Source: Chrysopilus asiliformis (taxonomy: Eukaryota; Arthropoda; Insecta; Diptera; Rhagionidae). Taken from it: a stretch of DNA of 64,000 nucleotides. A program made the position numbers and the translations under genes. Location of the stretch: contig OZ035963.1 in the NCBI GenBank assembly GCA_964034945.1, forward strand, positions 64,187,682 to 64,251,681, read 5' to 3'. The notes below the pieces were generated by a model. The model was given only the letters and a program-made list of their open reading frames with translations, made no database searches and had not been told where the DNA came from. Of the stretch, positions 31,608 to 41,462 are shown in pieces (position 1 is the stretch's first letter; each line of letters opens with the position of its first letter).

Positions 31608-33120
31608 TTTTTTTTTATTTACTTCACTTGTTTTCTAAGACCCTTCGAGGACCAGACCCGAGATATCTCGCGGTAAAAGCTTTTTGTCACAAAAGCCCAG
31701 CCGCAAGAATTTCTATGAGCTTGAAAATTTTGAAAAAAAACATCGACTAATAAAAATCTTTTAGAAAATTGAAAAACCCCGAAGTTAATAAGCACCCCCT
31801 CTTCCCACTACCCCCCCCCCCCACGCGATGAAAATTGGTTCAGTAGATTAAAATATATAAGGTGAGGGAGTTTAAAGTGAGGGGGAATGGTGAATTTTTC
31901 TGCACATCCTTCGATTTTTCTTAGATCTAGAGGATGCCTTTAAGCTTTACCTTTAAATGGCGGTTTTTAAATTTTGGGTTGCCTAAATAAAACCATGCCC
32001 AAGGATTTTTTTTATGACGGCTGAGGCAATTAATCAATTTTGTGTAGCAAATGCTATTGGTGGCAAATGGGCAAACCTCCAATTGTCAGCCTCTGAAGAT
32101 TTACTCTACGGATGTCTTGAATAATTTTTTTTGTGATGACCAATACAAAATTTGTATAAGGCCCGTTTGCGCGTACTATTCTTATAAAATTAAGTTGCGA
32201 TTAGCCTACTTAAACCGTAGAAATTCTGGGACTTAAATAATTTAACATAAGTTGCTAAGTTTCGTTGGTGCAAATGGCCCTAAGTGTCAAAATTTGTCGC
32301 CACCAAAAACGTACCTACCAGGATTTCACCTTCCACGCTCCTGTGTTGGTACAAAAGTGATTCTAAATTCTTAAAATAATAAAAGGCATTTTTTCTCTTT
32401 CAGAAAGCCAAAAAAATCTCTAAGGACTTTGAGGTTCTGAGGATACAGTAAACATTACCAGAGGCGAAAATAATTCAGGTATGAAAATGACTTTTTAAAA
32501 ACATCTAAAATTTCACGTCTTTTTTCAAACGCAGGGCAAGTTCTGCTTGCAGGTCAATCAAAAGCAGTAGGTTTTGATGAAAAAATAAGAAACCCTGTTA
32601 TTTCTAAATTAATGGTTTTTGAATTATCTTAAACTTATAACGAGCCTCATCTATAAAAAGAAACATCCCAGTTGAAAAATCAATGACCAGCAAAGAACAC
32701 TCGTCTCTGCTAATAGACTAGCGACTAGTTATCTTCCAACCTTCCTTTTTTTTTTGAAAAAAAAAGCTCATTATGGTAAGCCCGTTTAAAATTTAGTTAA
32801 ACTTTTTCATTGTCCGCCTTGCGTATGAAATAGATCAAAAAATTTCTGACGAGATTTTTTTTATTGTAATTTCAGGAACTGGATTATGCGGCATCAAAAA
32901 CTGTTAAATGCGGCATGAAAAACTGTTATAAGAAATGGTAAGTCTTTATAATTTCTTTGAAATATTTTCCAATGACGTGCAATTAGTAAAACTTATTTCA
33001 AACCTCTTTTAATCCCGAAATTCAAATCAAAATCTTCACTTTTTCTTCTCAATTTCGAGCACAAAAATGAATTCTAATTGAATCTATGTATGGTAAGAAA
33101 ACGTAGTGCTAACCCAAGTA
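31608..33120. other. Intergenic with exon-like segments
   Basis: Mostly AT-rich. A C-run lies at about 31810-31822. Two segments have splice-like borders: 32402-32478 (TTCTCTTTCAG before, CAG|GTATGA after) and 32877-32938 (TTGTAATTTCAG before, ATG|GTAAGT after). The protein frames are short and unrecognised, so these could be exons of a noncoding RNA or chance. Confidence 0.3.
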
Positions 33121-33276
33121 GCATAAAAGGTCGTAAAGTAGTCGCGGCGCTTTAAATTGGCATAAAAGGTCGTAAAGTAGTCGCGGCGCTTTAAATTGGC
33201 ATAAAAGGTCGTCAATTAGTCGCGGCACCTTAAATTAGCATTAAAGGTCGTCAAGTAGTCACGACGCCTTAAATTT
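33121..33276 (+). repeat. 39-bp minisatellite, 4 units
   Basis: The unit starts GCATAAAAGGTCGTAAAGTA and continues GTCGCGGCGCTTTAAATTG, repeating at 33121, 33160, 33199 and 33238. The first two are identical and the last two diverged. Further broken pieces (GTGGTCGCAGCGTTAAATTT) follow to about 33315. Confidence 0.88.
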
Positions 33277-33315
33277 CTTGACTTTGTGGTCGCAGCGTTA
33301 AATTTGCGACCTCTT

Positions 33316-34159
33316 GTGTTACTGGAAAAATGCCTCATGAGTAGTGATTTCAATGTAATTTTAAATGCTGCAGTCTTTTTCTTGTAAATATTTTCCTTAT
33401 AAAAAATGGCTAACATTGGATACCTTCAAAAATTTCTAGATAAAAAATATCTGCATTAAAAATACATTACGATTTTATGATAAAACAAATGTAAAGTTTT
33501 AACAAAGAAAACAACAGACTCGAAATAAAGAAAGTCAATTATTAATCAGTCATTTCTCATGTTTTTTTTCCTGTGTATATATAAATGTGTATGCTGCGTT
33601 TTTTGTTTGAACAAATCTCTATAAACTGCTTATAATACATACAAATAGAAAACATAAGCAGTTTTTTTTTCTCTTAAACGAAATTCTAAGTCATTTAAAG
33701 ACATTAAAAATAAAATAAAACAATTTTTTAGGATAAATTTAGCTACTTAAATATTATTAAAGCGAGCACAAATGAAATTTTTACAATTATTATTTATTTG
33801 GGTTTTTTAATGTTTTTTTTGAACAAATTATTTAAAAAAAAATGCTGATGTTTCGTACATCCGGTTGTAATTGAACCGAATTGATACATGAATAGTTGTT
33901 TAAGAGCATTTTATGATTATTTTAATTCAGTAAATATATGGTGTTTAGCAAAGTGTGTGTATGTGTTTTTTTTTGCTATGTGTGTGAGTAAAAAAACTAT
34001 CTAAAGTACGTGGTATGTGTGTACGTGGCTGTGTTTTGGTTGTATGCTGGATTAATGATCATTTATTATTTGATTTTTTTTTCTTTTCTTACTTTGCCAA
34101 GTGGACAAAATGTACTGGAGGAGAAATTGGGCGCGATTTTAGTGAAACTTGGTTCAGAA
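33316..34159. other. AT-rich intergenic tract
   Basis: AT-rich with GTGTGT-containing stretches at 33950-34040. No gene or element identified. Confidence 0.5.
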
Positions 34160-34995
34160 ATATTTCAGAAAGTTTGTAGAGTTTGAACCTAGGTGTCAAA
34201 TTGGTCAGAAAACCACCAGGTTTTGATGTAAAAATAGTTACAAAAAATCAAGTGTGCATTTGACCATCGGAAACTTTTCACTAAGTTTGTAGGGCTTGAA
34301 ACTTGGTATCAAATCGCTTACAAAACCAATCAAACGGTTTCGAAAAAAATGTTTCTGGTGTCAATCGGTTACAAAAAAATTGGTCACAAAAAATCGGTTA
34401 CAAAAATACCGAGTGTGCTGGAAAGCATTTGACATTCACAACTTTTTTTATCAAGTTTCCCGTCTTTATAATTTGGTGTCAAATCGATAACAAAAAAAGG
34501 GTGGCAGAATGATTTTCACCTCCAAAATTGCCCGGTTAAAACTTGATCGCAATCAAAAAACCAAGTTTGGCGGAAATGCATTTGCAGCCAGAAATTTTCT
34601 ACCAAGTGTGATGTAAAGTATTGCACTTTCGTATATTTTTTGCCAAGTTTCCTGAGGTTTACAGCTTGGTGTCAGTATGGTTACAAAACCACCAGGTTTT
34701 GGAGACAAATCGGTTACAAAATAACCAAGTTTTTTAAAAAAACATTCGATCCACACGGGTTTTTAACAAAGTTTGCAAAGTTTTTAACTTGCTGTCACAT
34801 TGGTAACAAAAAAACTAAATATAATGGAAAGGATTTAACCGTTAGAAGATTTTTACCATATTTCCCGCCAAGTTTTAAAGCTTGGTCTCAAGTCAGTTTT
34901 ATGCAATAGCATTTCTCCTTCTGAAGTTTTCGGCCCCGTGTTTGAAACTTTGTTCTCCGACATTGAATTTTGATGTCAAAGCGGTTATAAAATAA
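34160..34995 (+). repeat. Degenerate tandem array, about 125-195 bp units
   Basis: Recurrent order of AAGTTTG.AG.G.TTGAA, CTTGGTGTCAAATCGGTTAC, AAAACCACCAGGTTTTG, GGTTACAAAA..ACCAAGT and GGAAA.GCATTTGAC. Starts fall near 34170, 34277, 34451, 34645 and 34769. The units have drifted, so this is an old local amplification. Frames reading NRLQK-type peptides are artefacts. Confidence 0.6.
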
Positions 34996-35656
34996 CCAGC
35001 TTTAGAGTGCATTTTCGGTAACCGCTACTAAAGTTTTACTGAAACGTCGCTAAAAGCACGGTTTTTCGCAATTATCAAAACCCGTGGTCACAAAAACCTC
35101 GTAAAATTACTAAACCGTCACTCCAAGGTAATTTCCACGTCTATTTGCACACAATTTCTCGCCCAATCCATTTTACTGACTCGACCATTCCGTAGCAATA
35201 GCGCAAATAGTACGATTTTAAAATACAATAAAATTATTATAATTTTTTTTTGCTATATTTTAGTAATATTTTATCTCGTTTTACACATTTCCATTCTCAT
35301 TTTTATTAAATAACAATTTTTTTTACATAATGTATATAAATGTATACGATGAATTTTTTTAAATCTTGTTTTAAAAAAAAAAGGTTTTTATTATACTATC
35401 AATAAGAATATTAATTAACATTAATGACAAATACAATTGTTTTCAAAAAAAATAATCATCATAATAATAAAAAAACAAATGGTAAAAATTGTAATAGATT
35501 TTTTCATCTTAATTATTTATAAATATTTTATTTAACTTTTATGTTTTAATTTTTTTCTAAAAAAATCTCTCAATTATGATTAATTTACTTTGCAAAAATT
35601 GTTTTTTTTTTGTTTATATTACAATTAATTAATAATAATTATAATTAATTTATAAT
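34996..35656 (-). other. Hr4: Hr4 3' flank / probable 3' UTR
   Basis: AT-rich sequence downstream (minus strand) of the last in-frame stop of the Hr4 extension at 35657. I assign no polyadenylation site. Several TTTATT words (AATAAA on the minus strand) occur but none is clearly used. Confidence 0.4.
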
Positions 35657-36799
35657 TCAGTCGTCAGGTAACATTGTTTTAAATACAACAACAGTAACAG
35701 CCTCATGATGATGATGGTGTGGGTGATGGTGTTGTTGACGTCGTGCTGCCAGTGTTGTGCCTTGATTGGGGCCACTATTGAAGTTCTGTGTACCGGCAAT
35801 AGATGTCACTGTTGACGGTGCCATCGTTGTGGTTGTCGTGTGTGATGTTAAAATTCCACTATTCGCAAGGGATGCGGCGATGTCTGCTGCTACCGATGAG
35901 ACAACAGTTCGTATCGGTATCAGTTGTGATGATGTCATTTCGTCGGTTTGCGTTTCCGTTGTCGCCATTGTGGTAACTGTCGATTTCGTCATTGACGTTG
36001 GCAACATTGAAGCCGAAGACAGCATCATCGTCGGACTGGTTCTAGTTATGATGGTACTAGTGCCACTATTGCTACCGTTATTATTATCATTATTCATTAG
36101 GTTTGCATTACTATTACTAGAGCTGTTGTTGTTGTTGTTGCCATTATTATTATTACTATTATTATTATTATTACTGCTGTTAGTTTTATTATTACTAGTA
36201 CTACTGCTATTATTATTAATATTACAACTAGTGCTACCGCTAGGGTTCGTCGATATTACGAAATGAGGTAGCAGCTGCTGCTGTTTGGTTCGGAACTGCT
36301 GCTGCTGTTGCGATACAGTCAGCGGCTGCTTCTGTGGCAGTGAAAATTGCTGGTGTTGTTGAGCCTGATGCTGGCGCAACTGGATATGTTGGCCAAGTGC
36401 AACATTGCTCGATGAGAGTGATGACGACGATGAAGTTATGGTTGAAGTTTGCTTAGCCGTTAAATGCGTGTGAAGAATCGATTTATATGGTGTTGGCGGT
36501 GTCGATACTGTTGTCGACGATGACGCCACTGTTGATCGGCCCGATGAAAGTGTCGAAACAGCTGATGACGATGGAACTAATACTAGGGATGGGGTTGACA
36601 ATGACGTCGATGGGGTCGTTGTCGTGATGGTTGAAGATTTCATCTGATGATGACGAGAAAACTGAGTTTGATGTTGCTGCTGTTGCTGCTGCTGCTGTTG
36701 GTGATGATGCTGATGAATTGTAGATTGATGAGTCTTCTGTGGTGACGATAATTCGGGTGGATCTTCGTCTGGTGGTATGAGACCACGCTCCAACATTTG
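35657..36799 (-). CDS. Hr4: Hr4 readthrough extension, 380 sense codons
   Basis: Directly after the Hr4 TAG (36800-36802) the same frame continues CAA ATG TTG GAG CGT and stays open to a TGA at 35657-35659. The extension starts QMLERGLIPPDEDPPELSSP, which is acidic and proline-rich, not low complexity. It is then dominated by Q, S, T, N and H runs, with more complex islands such as LTAKQTSTITSSSSS and SSQLIPIRTVVSSVAADIAA. The C-terminus is EAVTVVVFKTMLPDD. Its Q, N and T runs use mixed codons (CAG/CAA, AAT/AAC, ACA/ACT/ACC), and the low-complexity style matches the Hr4 A/B domain. A 3' UTR this AT-rich should not stay open for 1.14 kb. Stop-codon readthrough of TAG-C is the leading explanation. 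Alternative splicing around the stop, or reinitiation at the ATG 3 nt after the TAG, are alternatives. Confidence 0.7.
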   Translation of the reverse strand, partial: QMLERGLIPPDEDPPELSSPQKTHQSTIHQHHHQQQQQQQQQHQTQFSRHHQMKSSTITTTTPSTSLSTPSLVLVPSSSAVSTLSSGRSTVASSSTTVSTPPTPYKSILHTHLTAKQTSTITSSSSSLSSSNVALGQHIQLRQHQAQQHQQFSLPQKQPLTVSQQQQQFRTKQQQLLPHFVISTNPSGSTSCNINNNSSSTSNNKTNSSNNNNNSNNNNGNNNNNSSSNSNANLMNNDNNNGSNSGTSTIITRTSPTMMLSSASMLPTSMTKSTVTTMATTETQTDEMTSSQLIPIRTVVSSVAADIAASLANSGILTSHTTTTTMAPSTVTSIAGTQNFNSGPNQGTTLAARRQQHHHPHHHHHEAVTVVVFKTMLPDD

Positions 36800-36880
36800 C
36801 TACCTTATACTCGCCGAATTTAATACAAATGGTACGTAAAACATTTTGCTTTCGAGTAATAAACTCGCTGCTGCCTGAAT
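36800..36880 (-). CDS. Hr4: Hr4 last canonical exon (helix 12 end)
   Basis: After acceptor TCGCTCTATTACAG the exon encodes IQAAASLLLESKMFYVPFVL and NSASIR, then TAG. This matches the C-terminus I remember for Drosophila Hr4 (SASIR). It forms the end of the ligand-binding domain. The preceding intron is 62 bp. The stop codon is followed by C in frame with the long open extension described separately. Confidence 0.95.
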   Translation of the reverse strand: MQAAASLLLESKMFYVPFVLNSASIR

Positions 36881-36942
36881 CTGTAATAGAGCGATGAAAA
36901 TTAGTTTCCGAAATTAATAGAATTTGTCTACGGTTGACTTAC

Positions 36943-37058
36943 TTCAGGTATATGTGCTAATAGTTCTCCCAACCGGCCAGGATTGTGTGGAGATGAATGC
37001 TGCAAAAATGTTCTTAGCACTTGAACATATCTCTCTTGTATACTTTCCAATTCTCCCT
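36943..37058 (-). CDS. Hr4: Hr4 exon, late ligand-binding domain
   Basis: A 116-nt exon: acceptor TTATTTTTGCAG, donor GAA|GTAAGT. Joined to the upstream exon in phase 1, it reads EGELESIQERYVQVLRTFLQ, then HSSPHNPGRLGELLAHIPE, the conserved ERY...VLR helices before the C-terminal IQAAASLL. Both junctions restore the known order without gaps. Confidence 0.95.
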
Positions 37059-37967
37059 CTGCAAAAATAATAACAAAAAAGTGTTAGTTTTATGATCGGG
37101 TAGAAGGCACAGACGAACATTACGTCCATTTCAGGTTTTCAGTTCGGCCCTCTTGCTATTTTTTATTTTTTTATATATGGAGTACCGTCATCACATTGCA
37201 ACAGAATCCCTTTCTCCTTCCCTCTAATCGAAGACACCGACCCCAAAAACCCGTAGATGAGATTTTTTTTTCTGGAAAATTTGAGGATAATTATAATGAC
37301 GTTATCCTTGCAGGACCTTCCGCTGTCCTTACGGAGTTTTTTAATGCCAGAATCGAAGTTAGCGACCCCAAAAAACCCCAGATGAGAAGATTTTGAGGAA
37401 AAGGATAATCACGTTATCCTAACAGGACCTTCCATCATCCCTACAGCATTCTTAACGTCAGAATTACACTCAGCGAACTCAAAAATCCCCAGATCAGATT
37501 TTTTTCGGGAAATCCAGATCCAGAATTATAAGTTAATTTGAAATCCCTTCAAGGATTCAGAAGCTACCGGGGGAGGACATAACAGACAAAAGAGGGAGTA
37601 GAAGATTTCAGTGACTCAACTAAACGGACGGACCGGCAGGGTTTCCAACTCTCTTTAACCAATCCTTTTAGAAAACTCGCGTAACTGACCGGCGTTTAAG
37701 GGGAAAGGGGGAAAGTTGCCCCGATTTTGGGGGGCGACAAATCTCGGTTCATGATAGAAAACCACACAATAGAATTGTGGGTGATTTCAGAAGAAGTCTT
37801 CAATCTTTAGCCAGGGAAGAGCGACCAATTTTAGTGTTCACCCCAGACGTCATCGACTCTACATCTTAACAATTGGGGAATGGAATTTTTCAAATTGGGA
37901 GACCACCAGAAGCAACAGATTTGGACTGCACCCATAAATTTCTACAAGATTTCTCTTCCAAACCCAC
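37059..37967 (-). other. Hr4: Hr4 intron within LBD, contains Helitron-type repeat
   Basis: A 909-bp intron, the longest between canonical Hr4 coding exons here. The others are 58-65 bp. Its expansion is explained partly by a fragment of the Helitron 2-type minisatellite (about 37180-37520: TTATCCTTGCAGGACCTTCC, TAATGCCAGAATCGAA, GGAAAAGGATAATCACG). The rest, 37530-37940, is not recognised. Confidence 0.8.
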
Positions 37968-38942
37968 CTTTGTTTAACAAAATGTAAACCTTCAGACACA
38001 CATACTCCTCCATTTTCAACTTGATCCGCCGAAACATGATGGTGATTTGTGTCATTTTTTCCACCATATGCCCAACGTCCAACTTTAACTGCTCCATGGC
38101 GATCGGCTGTCCCATGAGTGTCGTCAGGCACGTCTGCAGCGTACTCAGATGCGAGTTGACCTCCTGGACAAATTCCGGATCGTCCTTATGCAGCGGAATC
38201 GCGACTGGCGTTATCTGCGTTGGAGTGGTCGGCTGGGATTTCTTCCCGTGCAACGCCTGATACGCGGCCGTCGTCAAAATTAGAATCTCATGCCATTTAT
38301 CAGTCAGCAGCTTAGTGTGAATCTCCACGGGAATTTCCAGATAGAACGGCAGCTTCTTCGTCCACGAGACCAACTTGTGAACAATTGAGTCGCCAATGTT
38401 GCACAGTTTCTCGCTGATTTCAGACTTGTCTTCGAGGAATTCGGAGAAGTGCGGCAGCGTCGCAATATCCTCCATCGCGTCGCAATCGATCAGCGTCTGG
38501 ATCATGTTCAACGAATGTTCATACGAGATCTGACGATCCTTGGACGAGCTGACGGCATTGTCAAGACGGTGGCGCAGGTGAACGATTTCACTAGGATTTG
38601 TTAGGGCAGTCTTAAGGATCGTTCCATTGACCAAATGCGAGGGTAGCTGGATGCCTTCCTCTTGCTTCAAGGAGATTTGTTGGCTTGGGCTTAGGAACAT
38701 TGATTTGACGGAATCACTGCCACCGCCTGGTCCCAATCGCGTCGACAATGGCGATTGCTGCGTTTGGCTGGGCTGCTGGTGCTGCTGTTGTGGCGACGGT
38801 GATTGCGGATGCTGTTGGTGTTGTTGTTGCTGCTGCTGGATTTGCTTTTGGGTGGATTTTTTGTGTTTCTTATATTTCACCTTGTAGAGATTGTAAACGG
38901 CACCACTGTTTCGACCGCCAGGCATACGGTCCTCGCGAACAG
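37968..38942 (-). CDS. Hr4: Hr4 exon: hinge and most of the ligand-binding domain
   Basis: A 975-nt exon. It begins (A)VREDRMPGGRNSGAVYNLYK, the C-terminal extension of the DNA-binding domain. A Q-rich hinge (KHKKSTQKQIQQQQQQ) follows, then the LBD: LPSHLVNGTILKTALTNPSE, SSSKDRQISYEHSLNMIQTL, IDCDAMEDIATLPHFSEFLE, LVSWTKKLPFYLEIPVEIHT and TDKWHEILILTTAAYQALHG. After a short variable loop it continues DPEFVQEVNSHLSTLQTCL to EEYVCLKVYILLNK. WHEIL is the nuclear-receptor LBD signature region. Acceptor ATCCTTTTTAG; donor AACAAAG|GTGGGT. The open frame from 37942 continues only into the intron (GGFGREIL is intronic). Confidence 0.98.
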
Positions 38943-39007
38943 CTAAAAAGGATTCAGGAAATCAATCAAAAAAAATATAGAATTTGTCAAAGTGGTTAAA
39001 ATCTTAC

Positions 39008-39156
39008 CCTGCAGCACCATTCCCTGCTCAATGCATTTCTTAAAACGACAATACTGACATCTGTTTCTTTGAGCCTTGGTTATCTCGCACGTTCCATCGG
39101 CTACGCACGTGTAGACGCGACGATTCTGCACTGTTCGCTTGAAGAATCCCTTGCAC
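39008..39156 (-). CDS. Hr4: Hr4 exon: second half of the zinc-finger domain
   Basis: A 149-nt exon between introns of 65 and 58 bp. It reads [17 protein letters not shown], then [20 protein letters not shown] and [12 protein letters not shown]. It completes zinc finger 1 (fourth Cys of CEGC, P-box CEGCKG) and contains all four cysteines of finger 2. Acceptor TTTCCCTCCAG; donor CAGG|GTAAGAT. The CEGCKG P-box predicts recognition of AGGTCA half-sites. NR6A-type receptors bind DR0 or extended half-sites (family knowledge). Confidence 0.98.
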
Positions 39157-39214
39157 CTGGAGGGAAATAAACGTTAGTTCTAGAAGGTTTTACAAAAATC
39201 CTTCCAATACTTAC

Positions 39215-40553
39215 CCTTCGCAAGTGATAATTCCGTAATGCAGTCCAGTCGCCTTATCCTCGCAGATCATGCAGACGAGCGGCTGTTCGTCATCGTCCAG
39301 GCTTGGTTCGAGCTGACCATCAGTCTGTTTATTGAGGGCGCCGTGTGGTCCGGCCCACTGTTGCTGCGAACTCAGATTCAGTGCGTGCAACTGCTGGCCA
39401 GCGGGTAATTGACTGTAATCCCCCGCCCACAGGCGTTCCATGTTCAACGCGTGTGGCGTTCGGAACTGCTGCGGTCGCGGGCGATTATCTTGGATCCGTG
39501 TCTGTCCCAAACTCAATAGCAACTGGGCGGCTTCTTCGTTATTCTGTGAGGGTCCAGGCGTTTGACTCTGGGGCGATGGGGTCTGCGGCGATTGTACCGA
39601 CTGCGGCGGCGGCTCATAGCCCCAGACCATCGTCCGGACTCCGCAGCTCTCGCCCATTATCACAGTTGGCGTACCTCGCGGCGGTGTCTGAGACGGACCT
39701 TGCGGCGACAGTTGCGAGGGAGGATGATGATGCGGCGAAGGTGATTGTGGCGGGCCTGACGGTCGTAGTCCACCCATCGGACCCCCTATGACTTCCGGTT
39801 TGACTCCATTTATGCGGGTGTTCGAGACCCAAACCATCCGTTGGGCGGGCTGCATCAGATTCGGCAGCTGTTGCACTTCGTTCTTGACGCGGAACAGAAT
39901 CGCCGCGTCGCGATTCGGATGGCGCAGCTGCAGCGTCGGATGCATCAAGGATTGCGTCACATTCGCTATGTGCTGCGGAGACATGTGCTGTGGCGGCGTC
40001 TGCTGCTGTTGCTGTTGTTGTTGGGGCGGCTGCTGTCTGTGATGTGTGGGGGAGAGGGCCGTTGGACCTGGCGAATGATTCATCATCGATTGCGTGATGT
40101 GACCGCCGCCCTCCTTTTTGATTCGCATATGCTGTTGCTGCTGAGCATGCATCTGATGCTGCTGCTGCTGTGGCGATTGCTGCTGCTGCTGCTGCTGTTG
40201 CGACGAATGAACTTGTACTTGAACAGGCATTTGGAGTCGAGACGTTGGCGAATTGGGCGACATCTGGGCGCGCGAGATTAACTGCGAGGACGCATGCAAA
40301 ATCTGCATCTGCTGCGACTGCATTAGCTGCATTGGATTCGATGACGTTGTGATTGTCATGCCGCCGCCGCTATTGCTGTCGCTTGACGATCTACTCAGGC
40401 CAGTGGTGAAGGCAGAAGGGGGGCTCGTCTTCCGCAACATTTGATGCTGAGATTGCTGATGCTGCAGCATCTGCTGGTGTTGGTGTTGCTGATGCATTTG
40501 GTGTTGATGATGTTGATGGTGCTGCTGCTGCTGCTGTTGGTGATGCTGCTGCT

Positions 40554-40585
<32 letters not shown>

Positions 40586-40598
40586 TGCTGCTGTTGCT

Positions 40599-40629
<31 letters not shown>

Positions 40630-41457
40630 TTGCTGCTGTTCAGACTTAATTCGAGAGGGCGTCACAAGCACCGTTACATGTTGTTGCGATTGTGTTGGCG
40701 TCTTAGGCGGTGGCTGTATTTGATGCGGCTGATGCTGCTGAAAGCTAAGCATTGTCGTCGGTGACGATGAGACGCGCTCATCCTTAACGGAACGTATGAC
40801 ACTTTGGTTTGCTGGCCCACTTGTATGCTGATTGCCCCCCATCCCCGCGCTCGACACATTATGCGTGCCATTTGCGGAGTGCTGATGCGTTGTCGTCGAG
40901 GGTTTCTCGTCGATTGAGTCTGGCGACGCTCGACTGCTGCCGCCGCCGCCACTGCTTGTGCTACAGCTGGCCGTGCCATTCCCCTGCGGCAGATGGGTGG
41001 GCGTTGTGGTTGTCGGTGGTGTTGCCACTGGCGTCGGTGGAGTCGCAGCAGTTGGGGGCGTCGGCACTGTAGATACTGCAGCCGCTGACACCGAAGTCAC
41101 TGTCGACGTTGCCTGGCACGTCGAAGTCTGTGTTTGGTGCTGTGATTGCTGCTGGGGCGTCTGACCCGTCTGTGTTGTGGTTGTCTGTACGGTCGACGCC
41201 ACTGACGACGGTTGCTGCTGCTGTGGCTGCTGCTGTTGCTGATGATGTTGCACTGTACCCGGCGTTATTGGCAGCGATGCCGGCTCGCACATTTTCGGCG
41301 ACAGCGGAGCCAGCAAATCTGGCGATGAGGTGCTCGTATCGGCTACAGATTCACCATCGCTACTGCATCTTGAATCGACTTTTCTTCGTTTCAGTTTTAG
41401 ATCCTGAAATAGGCTCATTTTATCGAGCTCGCTGTACGGGCCACGGCTCAGTGTCAT
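39215..41457 (-). CDS. Hr4: Hr4 (hormone receptor 4, NR6A/GCNF type): A/B domain and first zinc finger
   Basis: Hr4 is an orphan nuclear receptor. In Drosophila it represses ecdysone synthesis in the prothoracic gland, is controlled by PTTH/ERK, and shapes metamorphic timing. This 2243-nt exon follows CTGCTCCTTCCAG and starts at MTLSRGPYSELDKMSLFQDL, the start known from fly Hr4. It encodes about 747 residues: a basic KLKRRK motif, SSPDLLAPLSPK, T/Q/S-rich sequence, a run of about 32 Q near 40543-40639, and the conserved islands NRDAAILFRVKNEVQQ, INGVKPEVIGGPMGG, RGTPTVIMGESCGVRTMVWG, NNEEAAQLLLSLGQTRIQD, ALNMERLWAGDYSQLPAG. It ends with finger 1, VCMICEDKATGLHYGIITCE. The frame extends upstream of 41457 into the intron (to 41601), but that part is not coding in my model. 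Total canonical protein: 1187 residues. Confidence 0.97.
40510..40645 (-). repeat. Hr4: Polyglutamine tract in Hr4
   Basis: CTG/TTG run on the plus strand (CAG/CAA on the coding strand) giving about 32 consecutive Q, then HHQ repeats. CAA interruptions are frequent. The leucine-rich plus-strand frame at 40441-40764 is the antisense artefact of this tract. Confidence 0.9.
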
Positions 41458-41462
41458 AATTC

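Noticed and set aside
35766..36266. 166-residue V/L-rich plus-strand frame
   Set aside because: Antisense of the Hr4 extension; the T, N and Q codons read as V, L and C on the other strand.
39345..41459. Several plus-strand frames of 60-148 residues across the Hr4 first exon
   Set aside because: Antisense shadows of the GC-rich, Q-rich Hr4 coding sequence; Leu/Cys/Val runs mirror CAG repeats.
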